Of a stretch of DNA of 64,000 bases, positions 35,381 through 47,000 are shown in pieces. Both the position numbers and the translations under genes were made by a program. The DNA lies in the NCBI GenBank assembly GCA_002007465.1, contig LNAC01000001.1, positions 6,683,760-6,747,759 on the forward strand. The letters are read 5' to 3'. The stretch is from Ailurus styani. Lineage: Eukaryota > Chordata > Mammalia > Carnivora > Ailuridae. Within the stretch, counting starts at the first letter, position 1; each line of letters begins with the position of its first letter. Below the pieces are notes generated by a model. The model saw nothing but the letters and a program-made list of their open reading frames with translations, had not been told where the DNA came from and did not search any database.

Positions 35381-38300
35381 TCCAACTCTCCTGGGTCTCG
35401 ATGGAGAGTCAGAGTTTCCTGGGCAGTTGGCCCCAGTGGGCCAGCAGGGTCAAGGCACTGAATATGCTGACGTTGCGCTTGTCAGCAGGTTCCTGGCCTG
35501 CGGCCCCGCTGGGTCACTCACAGGTCGGCGAACAGGCCTGTGGTCATCACGAGAGCCTTGTAGGCTGGGGCGGAGGAGACCTGAGTGGTGCCATCATCCC
35601 CTTAGGGATCCCAGCTGGGAAAGGTGGGAGCCTGCAAGGGCCTTTTCTCCTTGCACTGGATCATCTCAGCCTCTCACACTGAAACTCTAGCCCCCTTGCC
35701 GTCGTAACACGGCGATAGATTGATGGGTTTACTCAGAATTGAGCAGCACTTGCTTGATTGTGATCACATTAGTTCGTCAGCACGTCATACAACCTGGTCT
35801 GTTTATTAATGTAATGTTTATGTAGGTTTCCTTAAAAAGAATTGAAGTTGATCGCCGTGGTTTTAGAGGACTTTTTCTTTGGAAAGACATCGCTTACTTG
35901 GTGTACCTTATTGTCTGCCTAATGTTTACGAGGATGAGGAAGTAGAATAAAGAAACCGAAGGCATTTTTAGAACTTGTGTTTTTATGAATGTAAATGAGC
36001 AAGGACTTGGGGTTTCTGTGCGTTGTGGAGTTTTGGTCCCCGCAGGTGGGCTGTTCATGGTCACATTTAGTAAAATCGGTCCACCCAGATTTTAGACCTT
36101 GTTGGATGAGGCAAACAACCCATTTCTCTTGTACTCGCCTTTGGGTGTTTGTTTTGTGTTTGATATACAAGCAAGTCCTAAGACGAAGTGTTCTTCCGGT
36201 TTGCTGCCCCTTTTCAATCTCAAGTTTCTCATGGAAACGCACGTGGAACAAATCTCCCACCCTTGAGGCTGCTTTCCGGTTGGAGACAAGAATCTCCGTG
36301 TCTTGCTCACGCAGGCATCTTCCTCCTGCAGTGAGCCAGGTTCCCTGACCCCAAAACCTTTCCGCCTCGGATCACCCGTCGTCTCCAGCCAACAGACGGT
36401 CAGGAAGGCCCTTCTGGGGCTTATGCTGCGGTTTGAGGTTCTCCCTTTCGGAGGAAAGATGACGGTGGTTTTTCTGGAAGGTCTGGCACTGGTGATCCTA
36501 CTTCTGAGAAGACCTGACTTTCCTTCTGACCCTTCTTGAGTTCCACTGAGGTCACCCTCCCAGGCTCCACGGGAGGGAGCATGTCCGTGGATGGCTCCTC
36601 TGGGCAAGAAACCTAAAAACATCCCTTTTTTTTTTTTTTTTTTTTTTTTTAAAACAAACACAGAACCTGCTTCCCCTCGGTCATTATGCGAGTGCGTTCT
36701 AGACTTTACAACCCCTTGCGACAACACCACGATCATGGTTCGAAGTTGTGCAGTTTGAGCCAAAGAGGGACAGTGGGACACATTCTCCCCTCCTTTTTCT
36801 CTTCTGTATGTACCTCGATTTGTTGTTAAACATGGACTCTAGTGTCAACTGATGATAGTGGTGATCAATTCGGGGCCAGAAAGGGGCCTGATTTGTGAGC
36901 GAAGGCAGAGGGTGGCTTTCGCAGCAGGAGCTGTCCGCGGAGCCCGGGGCCGGCATGGAGGGCGCGGGGTGCTGGCCGTCCCACGTGGACACCAGTTAGA
37001 GACCGCAGCTCGTGGCTCCACTCTGAGGAGGGCCTGTCCCTGTCATCAGGAAGAGGGTTATGCTAATTAAGTCCTCATAAATAGCTTGCTCCCCGGGAGA
37101 GCCAAGGAGGAAAATGTCACATTTCGTACATTCTTGCTTCAGAGGAGATACTGAGGGGAAAGGGACAAGGCCCCGCAAACCGGCAGTCACTGCCACGAGG
37201 TCCTGACCGACTGCTTGGTGGCCTTGTGAGTCTGAATTCACTGTTAGCATGGGTGGGTGCCACAGCCGGAGGGGGCCCTACGGAGGGGCCAGCCTCGAGG
37301 ACCCCCCACACACACATACACATACACACCTCCAGCCCCAAAAAATACCCAGACGTGGGAGTCCATGGCCCTTTTTCTTCATTTTTTTTAAAATAATAGG
37401 ATGCAGACTATTTGTGTAAGCCGATGCCTGATCTTTCCTTTGATTGCATAATCGAGATTCTACTTATCAATTTTTCAGGACGCCATCTAATTATACAAAT
37501 TAAAATTCAAAGGAAAGCAAAAAGAATGATTAGGCCTCACTTGGGGAATTGGAGGAGGAGGGTGTGAAAGCCAGCTTGCCTAGGATGGTAATGCTGGCAT
37601 TTTTCATCTCTAAGTCACTTCACAAATATTAACTAATTAATTCTCTCACCCCTCGGCTAACACGAGGCTCTGACTTCACGCCGACGTGGAGGAGAGGGAC
37701 CACATTGCGGCTCGACGATCAAAACCGGGACCCAAGCAGATGGAAATTGCCAGGCGGAGCTCTGGGGCCCCGGGGCCGCCCCGTGGGTCTCAGGAGCACC
37801 AGTGCTCGCATTCAGGGGAGAGGCCTTGACGGGCCCCTCTGTCTGCAACTCTTGGCTTCAGTTTGCTCGAGTTAGGCACCCCCTTGGCTCCATTGTGTTG
37901 TTGCCTTTCCTAAAGTCCAGCAAAAGCAAAACCAGAATTTTCTAGAATGAGTCCGTCACATCTGCACCAGGGGCCTCCCAAGCGTTGACCCGCTTGCTTT
38001 CGGACACCCTTCAACTCCTCCCTAGTCTGGTGTGGCCAGTGCAGGTTTGGGGAATTCCCCAGGTTTGGAGAGGGCTTCGTATCTCTGGAATGTTGCATTA
38101 ATTATTTATGTGATTGGAAATTGTGCTTTTTCCCTAGCTCTTAAAAAAAATAGTGTAATTATTGCCATAAATCTTTGGGGTGCGCCTCATTGCTGGGAAA
38201 TTAGCCATTAACTACCAGGAAGTCTGCCTTCTCCTAGTCAGACCTGTATTCTGACCCTTGATAGAGTAAGTCCCAGCGTTTTGCATAATTGATGACCATA

Positions 38301-38970
38301 CATAATAATCCTCATTATTAACCCTGGAGTCTCACTTTTGTCTCCTATCTCCCCTCATTTGCTGGGTAACTAAGGACAACTTTTTCTGTGCGTGTGCACG
38401 TTGTTGAAATAAGACCACAGCAACGAGTCAAAAAGCTCGGACACTAGCGTGCAGGTAGTGACGTGTGGCCTCGACTGGTACCTTGGGTGAGCAGGAAGTG
38501 AGGGTCAGAGCCTTCCAAAACCCACCCCTCTCCCCCAGCCTCCCTCAGCTCCGCATTCCTCAGGTGGCTGTGGCTTTCCCTCTGGAGAGTGGCACAGCCC
38601 TCCACCCAAACTCGAGCCCCCCTCCTGTGCGCCCGGCCAGGCGCGGGCGCTGCTGCTGCTCCCCGGTGTCGAGGCCAGCAGCCTGGACCCTGCCGTCACG
38701 AGGCCATCTGTGGCTCCCTCCAGGTGCCAAGGAGGCCCAGGAAGATGGCACTGGACACACTTGCTTCAGTGGTTAGGTGTCGTGTGGCTTCCTGCTCCGT
38801 ATTCTCTTACACTGGGCTCAGGGGCGCGCATGCTGAGCGGCGGCTCTGGGGGGGACGTTTTGTCAACTGCCGGGTGGAAGGGAACTTGTCCTGTAGCCCT
38901 TGTGTGTCTGTAGCTCAGCGCCAGTGGGTCTCGCACCTGCTCCGAGGATGGTCCGGGTGGGTCTGGAGTC
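35381..38970. other. Noncoding stretch with candidate conserved AT-rich islands
   Basis: A T-run of about 26 bases lies at 36627-36650. Two AT-rich, repeat-free islands (37380-37660 and 38090-38350) carry TAATTA-like cores (CTAATTATAC, ATTAATTATTTATG, TGTAATTATTGCC) and may be conserved elements. GC rises from 38500 toward the CtBP2 exon. No gene is seen. Confidence 0.45.
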
Positions 38971-39046
38971 TGCCCCGCCCCCCGGAGGCCCCGCCCCGAT
39001 GCTCCGCCCATAGAGGCCCCGCCCCTGGAAGCCCCGCCCCTCCGTG
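38971..39046. promoter_or_regulatory. GC-box cluster upstream of the CtBP2 coding exon
   Basis: Five CCGCCC cores, four inside CCCCGCCC, lie within 76 bases in imperfect 15-18 bp repeats (GAGGCCCCGCCCC..). They end about 450 bases before the CtBP2 ATG. Such Sp1/KLF-type clusters mark CpG-type promoters. More GC boxes follow the exon at about 39600-39630. A promoter role for a short 5' transcript is inferred; the cluster could also be a GC-rich minisatellite. Confidence 0.5.
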
Positions 39047-39498
39047 TTCAGCGCAGGGCAGGGGAGCGTGGTCTCTGGCGCTGGAGAACAAAATGACTAA
39101 CGATTCGGGTCGTCGGCAGGTGGTGTGGACAGCCCTGAAGTGCGAAGCAGGAGCTCTCGATGCTGCTGTTTACCGCTTGCAGCAACAAAGAGCAGTCGTC
39201 CTGGGCGTCTGCTGCCTTCCTGTCCCAGCCGGAGGGCGGGAGCCCGGGAGCGGGACTCCCATCTCCCGTGTGGGAGGGAGGAGACGGAGCGCTGGCGGCC
39301 GGTCCCCTTGTAGGAAGTGGCAGTAAAATCCCGAATGACCTGTTGTCCTTGCCCCAGGGTGTCCAGAGAATAAGGATTCTTTTCTCCTTGTTTCAGGGTT
39401 CATAGTGGCGTAATGCCCGCAGACTCCTGCGCGTTCCCCTAAGTTCTTAGAGGACCGCTTTGCCTTTTGAATCAGAGAGTTGCAAAGTTCGATAAAGA

Positions 39499-39556
39499 AT
39501 GGCCCTTGTGGATAAGCACAAAGTCAAGCGACAGCGATTGGACAGAATTTGTGAAG
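39499..39556 (+). CDS. CTBP2: CtBP2 first coding exon (ubiquitous corepressor form)
   Basis: This exon encodes the N-terminus of C-terminal-binding protein 2, a nuclear corepressor built on a D-2-hydroxyacid-dehydrogenase NAD(H)-binding core that binds PxDLS-type motifs in repressors. Translation gives MALVDKHKVKRQRLDRICE plus one base, which I recognise as the CtBP2-specific start. The KHKVKRQR basic cluster is the part that distinguishes CtBP2 from CtBP1 and is known to favour nuclear retention. An in-frame TAA at 39493-39495 fixes the ATG, which has a good context (A at -3, G at +4). The exon ends GAAG|GTAAGA, a strong donor in phase 1. A likely acceptor CAG ends at 39475 (after TTTTGAAT); a second candidate, with a better pyrimidine tract, ends at 39396. 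The remaining coding exons are not in the window. Identity is near certain; the 5' exon boundary is inferred. Confidence 0.96.
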
Positions 39557-39562
39557 GTAAGA
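39557..39562 (+). other. CTBP2: Splice donor of the CtBP2 first coding exon
   Basis: GAAG|GTAAGA is close to the consensus 5' splice site (G at -1, GTAAG). It leaves one coding base, matching the phase of the RIBEYE donor, so both exons can use one shared acceptor. Confidence 0.93.
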
Positions 39563-40459
39563 GCCAGCGCGATTGGCGGTTTGTAACCAAAGGTGCGTAG
39601 CCCCGCCCTGGAACCCTCGCCCCGCCCACCGCTGAGCCGTGGGGACCTGGTTCCCGGTTCAGACTGAAATCCATTGCAGCCAGAAACCCGTGGCCCGAGC
39701 ACCCTGCGCCCGGATCCTGCAGACCTGACCTGTGCACAGGGGTGCCCAGCTCCCGGGGGGGGGGGGGGGTTGGTCTGCGCACACCGTTAGGTCACCCTGT
39801 AGATGGAGGACACCATGTAACAGGGCCATCTTTTTTCACTTTCTGGGGTTTCCGGACTTTTATCTGTTTCCGATTAAGATATTTACGGTGATGAATTCCA
39901 AGATATTCCTGAAGAGCCTGGCGTTGCCCCTCATTATGTGTTCACATCCCTGGTATCTTTGAACATGTCTGGAAGTGTTTTATTCATGAAAGGAAAAATA
40001 AACATAATTAAAATCTAATGGAAACCTGGGGACGAACCTCTGAGATGTTGATTAAACACCATCCCCTCCTAATTAGGGAACGGTAAGAAATCCGGAGCAC
40101 ATGGCCCCAGGAGTGGGGTTGAGTGCTCCTGGCAGCCATGGCCACGCTGCCCACTGGGTCCGTCCGGCCTGGTGACCGGTGACGTGGCTGCGGGGTCTGT
40201 GACGGGCTGCAGAGGGCAGGCCCCCCCCACCCCCCACCCCAGGCAGTGTGGCCTCCGCAGCACTCCCCCAACCCCCCACCAGCTCACACTCTGCTTGGCC
40301 CACCGGCCGCCCACCTGGAATGCTTTGTCTAGCCTCACAGAGTGGAGGCATCAAAGACGTGTTGTGCCGTGTGGCTGTGTACCCGGCAAGAGCTCTGGGG
40401 TTCTACAGCCCTGGGTTCTGCTGCCGGGTCCAGGGTTTGGGATCGAAAGGTTTTGATAA
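39563..40459. other. Intron start after the CtBP2 exon
   Basis: GC boxes at 39600-39630 (CCCCGCCC twice) and a G-run at 39757-39769. The remainder is unique-looking. Confidence 0.5.
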
Positions 40460-40587
40460 ATGACAGAATTTTGAAACCTACAGAAAGATGGATGGGCTAG
40501 AATGGACCCTGAGACTCCCTTCAGCCACAGTCACCGGTGGAGAGCATTTGCTGTCACTTGCTTTCCTGTGGATGTTCAAACAGCGAT

Positions 40588-40644
<57 letters not shown>

Positions 40645-41045
40645 GATGGGTGGGCTTTCCAGAACCATTGAAAGGGAAGTTGTAGATGCAGCAGTTCCCG
40701 CCTAAGGACCTATGTATGGTATGTGTCCCCTTTTAGGACCTCTCCTGATCTAAACACAGCGCCATACCCCCCCCCATCCCCCCGGGGGACTGTACCTCAC
40801 TGCAGCATTCTCTAACACAGACCACCTGTTCTGTCGCACACATCTGTTTCCCGCTGCTTGGTTTGTGCAGAAACCCACCAGGGGACCCATTTAGTTGTCA
40901 TGTCTCCTTGGTCCCCTTCGTCTAAACCCTTTTTCTTGGCCTTTTTGACTTCCGGAAGCAGAGATACTCCTTGAAGAGCTCAGGCCAGCTGGTTGGTCGT
41001 GTCTCACCCTCTGGGTTCACCTGATCATGTGGGCATTTAGTTAAA
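40460..41045 (+). mobile_element. Old LINE-1 3'-end fragment containing a TG microsatellite
   Basis: AAACCTACAGAAAGATGGATG (near 40477) and CATTTAGTTGTCATGTCTCCTTGG (near 40889), followed by CTTGAAGAGCTCAGGCCAGCTG, follow an old L1 3' end in sense orientation. Confidence 0.7.
40590..40640 (+). repeat. (TG)n microsatellite, uninterrupted
   Basis: About 25 perfect TG units; a likely polymorphic marker. Confidence 0.97.
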
Positions 41046-44000
41046 TTTACCTTTGACCTCCAGTGGAAAGGTGCTTCGTTTTAGTGATGGGGGCCCCTGT
41101 TTGGAAAACTTAGTGAATCCCCTCTCCCAGGCTGTGGACGGAATGCCCGTGATGCTGATTCCGTCCCCTCTATGCCAGGATCCCGGGATTAATCTAATGT
41201 ACCCCATCGGGGACGAGAATGGGACCGGAGAGCCTGTGGCCTTTCCCCCCTGTAGTGTTAGGGCTGTCAGCAAGGGCAAACCCCTTGACAGCTCTTTTAG
41301 ACCCCCTCTCCCAGGCACGGTCCACCAACCTCCCACCCACTTTTTATAGTAACCAAAATGTCAGTATCTGCCTCATCTGTGAACGGCATTCCTGAGCCGG
41401 TTGTAGCTGCAATTTTTTTTTAAATTTCTCAGTAGGCGCCATCAAGACAGGCTTGTGAAATTCAGTGACTCAGGTATTCCTTGTCATCCACGATCCCAAA
41501 CATTGACTTGCTGTCCCGTTCCGTAGAACAGCTGTTGGAAGGTGCTTCGTTGGTGACCCTCGCGTTGAGACACCGACTTAGCATCTTTTTTGGGGCCGGG
41601 ACAGGCGGCCCTCCTTTCCCAGCTGTGACCAGTGAGGCACAGAGCAGTCTGCTGTTCCTTACCAGCCTTTCCCTCGCATCAGTTCCGTGGATTCAGTTCT
41701 TTCTCCCTCCTGAAGGCCTCATGAGTCTGCCCCCCTGGCTTCAGACTGTCCCCAGTATCTGTTCTGTAAACCTGAAGTAATTGCTCTTTAATATTCTTCT
41801 AGAAAGTCTGTCTAGCCCCGCAGACTATTGTCTCCTTCCCTCTGCCAATGCTCCGCCCTCCCCCTGCCCCCCCAGGACTTCCTATAGCTCATTGTTTTTG
41901 ATTTTTGTGATTAAAAGCATGAAGCTGCCTCGCTCTGTTGTAGCCACTCTGGGCTTCTAGGAACTTTGTCATCTCGGCTCTTGGTCTCTGGGAACAAAAC
42001 TCCAGGATTCTGTCCTCCCGCCTACCTTAAGACCCCAGTGCACACCCTGGCTGTGGGATCCTATGCCAGACAGGCCCTCCTGGATCCCTCTTCTTCCCCA
42101 CCCCCCCCCCCACCCCCAGTGAACACTTCTGCTGTAGCCGAGCCAGTCTGGAGAAATCTGAGCATCATCCCTGCACAGATGCTGCTTCCAGAATTCCTAC
42201 CTGCCTTCCAAGGCCCCGCTTCTTCCTCCTGGAAACCTCAAGGTCTCCTCCTGAACCCCAGTCCCCTGCGGCCACTCCACTCTCCCCCGTGTGGCTCCAA
42301 GTCAAAGGCAAGGGAAGACGGGGTAGAAGGCAGGATCTAACTCAGGCTGCACTTTTGCATCCCCACCCCACCCCTGCCCCCAGGATGTTTCTGTTGTGAT
42401 CTAAGCACAGTCCAGGGTATAGCTTTGCTTGTCACCAGCCAGTCTTTGGGACTCCATCCAAATCCGTTGGAATAATGGTCTTTCAAGCTGACTTAAAAAG
42501 CCAGATTTTAATTTTTCTCTTTCAAGTGACTGCTCTATTTTGATATTCATCATTTGTTCTCTGCTCTTTCTGATGCCTGATATCAAACAGTCCTAGAGTG
42601 TGTTGTGTAAGAATTATCATGGAGCGGGGTGTGATAACAGGCACTGGTCAGGGCCAGGCCGCCATCTCCCCCTTTAGGTATATAATTTAGGTCTTGGTTT
42701 CCCACTCTGTTAAGTTTGCAGGCAGAATTGATACATTGCATTTGCGAATTCCACCATCAGAGTTTCACTCTGTTACTACATCACGGCAGAGCTGGTGTGA
42801 GCTGCCCTAAATATCTTTTGGTCAGCAGAGGGCTTACTCTCATTCAGTCTCACACAATGGCCCAGAAAAGCATTTCTGGAAAGCATTTTCTGGGTTTGTA
42901 GAAGGGTAATATACCAGAATGGCTTTGCTGATGACTTTTTGTTAGAACGTTTTATTGTGGGTTATGGTAGAATACATTACTAAACACCATCCTTTCCTCT
43001 GGCTATGGAGAATGTAATTTGAAAAAAGTAGATATTTCCTTTTACTTTATTTTGTTGGAATATTAGGAATATTTCATTTTACTTTATTTTTGTTGTCTTA
43101 CACACGTGGAAAAATGGTCTTGGTGATTTTATCAGTCGAGCTGTAATTAGCATCCCCTTTATAACATAACTCAGGAGAGGACTGTCGCCTTCCTCCACGG
43201 GAGAAAAATGAATGATGTGAACTTCTTTTAAGTAAACAGTCCTATCCGACACTCTCTAGGACGTTTCCATGAGCACAGAGGTAAAAGGAGGTGAGAAGGT
43301 GGGCTGCTTAAATGGACGGAGGAAAGAGAAACCAACTGATGCCTGTTGAACACATGAGTAGTTATAAAATCTGGGAATCTTTCCGTGTCAGTTTTGTCAC
43401 CAAGGAGGACAAATGGAGTCAGAAAATGTTGCAGGGATGAGGTTAAAAGACCTTCCTCTATGGAAGGCATTCTGCTCTTCTCAGTGGGAGGAGTGTGTCA
43501 CCGTGAGAATCCATCTCAGCACAGTGTTCCCCCAAGAAAGTTTATTCATGGTCCCAGAATGTTCTAGAAGCAAACATGTCTCAGCCTCCACGTTTGCCAG
43601 ATGGCTGATGTGTCCATGGAGGCACTGGGGCAACTGGGGGATCTTCCCTCATAGCGGCCTTCGTGGCACAGCTCACAGCCACCGGAGCCCGTAGAGCAGG
43701 ACTGGACGGTAGAGAGGAGTCAACGATCCCAGGCCAGAATCACTGTGTCTTTCATTTATATGCAATTTCGTTTACCTGTTTCGGTCTTGAAAGCACTTAA
43801 CAGCACTTTGTACAGAAACTGTGTTGAAGCTGGCCAGCTCTAGGTCGTCCACAGTAGTTTCTAATAAATATCCTTAAATAGCCCCAAAATGTAGATTTTA
43901 AAAGGGGGATTCATAATGTTGCTATACCTTATATGTTTGGCTCAGGCAATTATGCACATTTCCAGTAATTATGTGATCAGCGACAATTACATTAGCTGTG

Positions 44001-47000
44001 TAAATATACGATAGTCAACTAGACATGACCTTAAACTCCAAGCATAAACGGAGATATTGCCACAATGTGCCCCATGTAAAGGGTCAGTAAAGGAAGGGGT
44101 GTGGTCAACTTGAAGCTTAATGGAAGGGATGGAAATCCCTTGCAAGGGATGGAAGTCCACATTTTCCCTTATCTGGTCGTGGCTCCTCCCCTGGGGTGCC
44201 CATTGTCTGTCAGCTAGGGATGGGGTTCCCAGAATTGCCCACCTGCTGTCAGGCCCTCACTTTCTGCAGATGAGAGTCAGGTTCAATGTTTCCTTTACTG
44301 CGGCTCATCTGTAAAATGCAGACTTCAGCTTCTCCTTGCACTTGTCGATTTCACTGAATGGGCTCCCGCTGCAGCTGGCGGATTTCTTTTAACTCCCCAC
44401 GTTTCTGCGAGCAGCGTGTCAGGGCCGCCCATTTCCACCTGGGGTGTGGGGATGTGTGTGTTCAGCCAACAGCTGCTCCTTCTCTCTCCCCAACACAGCG
44501 GATCTTGCCCTCCCTCGGGTTGGCAGCATTCTGTCTCGGTCCGGGTTTGGGTCCGGGTTTGGGCTCAAACTTCCCAAGTGCCGAGAGCCCCCTGATTGGT
44601 CTTCCCAGACTACTTTGCTTTGGGTGTGTTTCATTTGGTCATGGCACCTTTGAGGGAAGCCTGTGTCCCTTCAGGCTCAGTGTCTCACAGGAACCAGGGT
44701 TCCCGCAGACCCGGGCTTAGTCTCCTTCATCAGAGTAGGTCCAAGGGCAGCACAGCAAAGACCTGCACACCGTGCCCCCCACGCAAATGTGGAGGATGTC
44801 CCTGGGCTTGGGTAGGTCCCAACAGAGCTCAACCGAATTACAGGTATATGGGGGTCTATGAAACCAGAACCCCAGGATACACTTGGCTGCCAGCTCTTTG
44901 CACCATGACTCCTTTTTCAGAACCTACGAGGGATACCCTGAACTGAGGTTCCTATTTCTGATTGATTTATACTCAGGCCAGCAAACTGATTTTTAGGAAC
45001 ATCCTGACGTTGATGGGGCTCTTGCTCTAACAAAGCTCGGGGTCCTTGGCATGCTTTCTGTCTCCAGGGGGGCCTCAGGTGCCCAGCCGGGTCCAGGCAA
45101 GAATTCAGCTCAGCACCCCCAGCTGGGCTGTGAGGTTCCGGGGGGGGGGGGGGGTCAGAGTGATCTCCACTCCTCCCTGTCCCCCTTGCCATGTGACTCG
45201 CTCGTCGGAGGGACTGGTCTTGTTTCCCGTGTCCCGGTTGGAGAAGTGTGTGCGCCAGGAGGGTCCTTCGCATTCGCACCCTGGAATGGGTGAAGCAGAT
45301 TCTCAAAGCAGGGTGGAGAGTCGGTCTCTTCAGCTCCTGCAGAAGTCCTTGGCAGCCCTTCTGACGACCAGCGTGCCCGCGTGCTGGTGCCTTGCAGGGC
45401 AGGCTGAGGCAGTGTGGGCTGTTGCCAGGCAGTGTTGGTGGGCGGGGCTCCGGGGCCTCATCTGCTCTCAGCTCAGTGCCTGCTGTGCACGGACCCTTGC
45501 AAGACCCTTGTAGGTGAGCGTCTGTGCTTCAGCACGGGCATGGGTTCAGAGGCCGGGGCGCTCCTGGGTAGGGTCCTCCTGGTGACTGTGTACACCTGTC
45601 ATTTTTCCCATCACCCGGTATGTGCCGTGAGGGCATTAAGGACTGGGTGTCTCCATCGAGTCCTGTGCCCTGTGTAGTCACACCCGTCTGTTCACTGTGT
45701 CAAACGAACAGGCATGTGATGGAGAAGAAGACATGTCAGGAAGGGTAGGGCTCTGTCACCTTAAGTGAGAAAACCACAGGCTGTCTGCCACTTGATGTAT
45801 TTCCTGGGTTATTTTGGCGCTGTTTCCCCCCTTAATAGGTGTCGATTTCTTTGGACTTAGGGACAGAGTGACAGAGTGGATTAAAGAAGCTTCCTGGAGG
45901 TAGGTTATTTGAGCTGGACCCTGGTGAATGGAAATGATTAGGGCATCTCAAAGGCGAGAGGAAGGGATTTGGGAATTTTCTGAACCCAGTACAGGGGAAG
46001 GGACACGAAACACAGTGTGATGGGGTGAGGAGTGGCAGCTTCGGGGTGGGGTGGGGATTACCCGAGAATCTGAGATTTTGTGGGATTTTTGCTGTTAGTG
46101 GAGGTTTTTTATAGAGAAGGAGGAAAGAAGTGGTTTTTGTCTAACACCTGCCTGAGCAGACCTTGTGTGGGGAGTTGTCAGCTTTTCCTGGTAGATTTTT
46201 ATCCTGTGGCTTTTTGCCCAGGCCGGTGTGCCAGCCTGGGGTTCCAGCGTATGCCCCCCCCCAACATGCCCTAAAAGAGGAACGGACTTGAATGGACTTT
46301 TTGCCCCATCACGTGTGGGAATCAAACCTTATTTTCATAATACTGCTGTCATTCCTAACCTAGTTAGGAAATCAAGTCAGGAGCAACGCGTAAGCCTTTG
46401 TTTTCACTTTTTAGAATGGGTACATCTTATATTACATGCTGGCTGGACCTGTTCGCAGGACTCCTGATCTTGGAAGGGCTGGTTTGGGTACAAGGCTCCG
46501 TGTCGGGTCTGGGGTCCACTGATGGTCTGAAGCTTCCGTCTTTCTACTAAGAGATGGGGAGCACACGTTCTGCACCCCAGGATACTCGGTGCTGTCCTTC
46601 CTTCGACTGAAATGACATCCAGACATTCTGATTTTCTCTTTGCATTCGTGAAAATGTAGACGCGGGCTGTCTTAAAACCCCACTACCATGTCCTGTCTGC
46701 TCTTTTCACAGGGCGCTTGGGTCCCCCACCCCCTCTGATTGTGATGAGCCAAGTAAGTTATTTTGATCGGGGCACTGGGGGAACAGAAGGACAGAAAACT
46801 TTAAAGGCAGGAAGCTGTTTTTAAACATAAATTCTAAAACACTCGACAGAAACAAACAACCAGCGTAGCCTGTACACATTGCAAAGTAGGAAGCAGGATG
46901 TCCTAGGCCTGTTTTGGCGCTGGTCCTGCCGGAAAACAGCGCGGAACCCACTCACCTCCCCGGAGCCCCCCAGGAGATGTCGCCCGTGGAAGGCCGAGGT

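Noticed and set aside
38589..39326. 245-codon + strand open frame upstream of the CtBP2 exon
   Set aside because: It spans the GC-box cluster, lacks any known domain and ends before the recognised start.
40590..40640. Possible CRISPR-like or satellite array in repeats of the window
   Set aside because: It is a plain TG dinucleotide microsatellite; no spaced repeats are present anywhere and the genome is mammalian.
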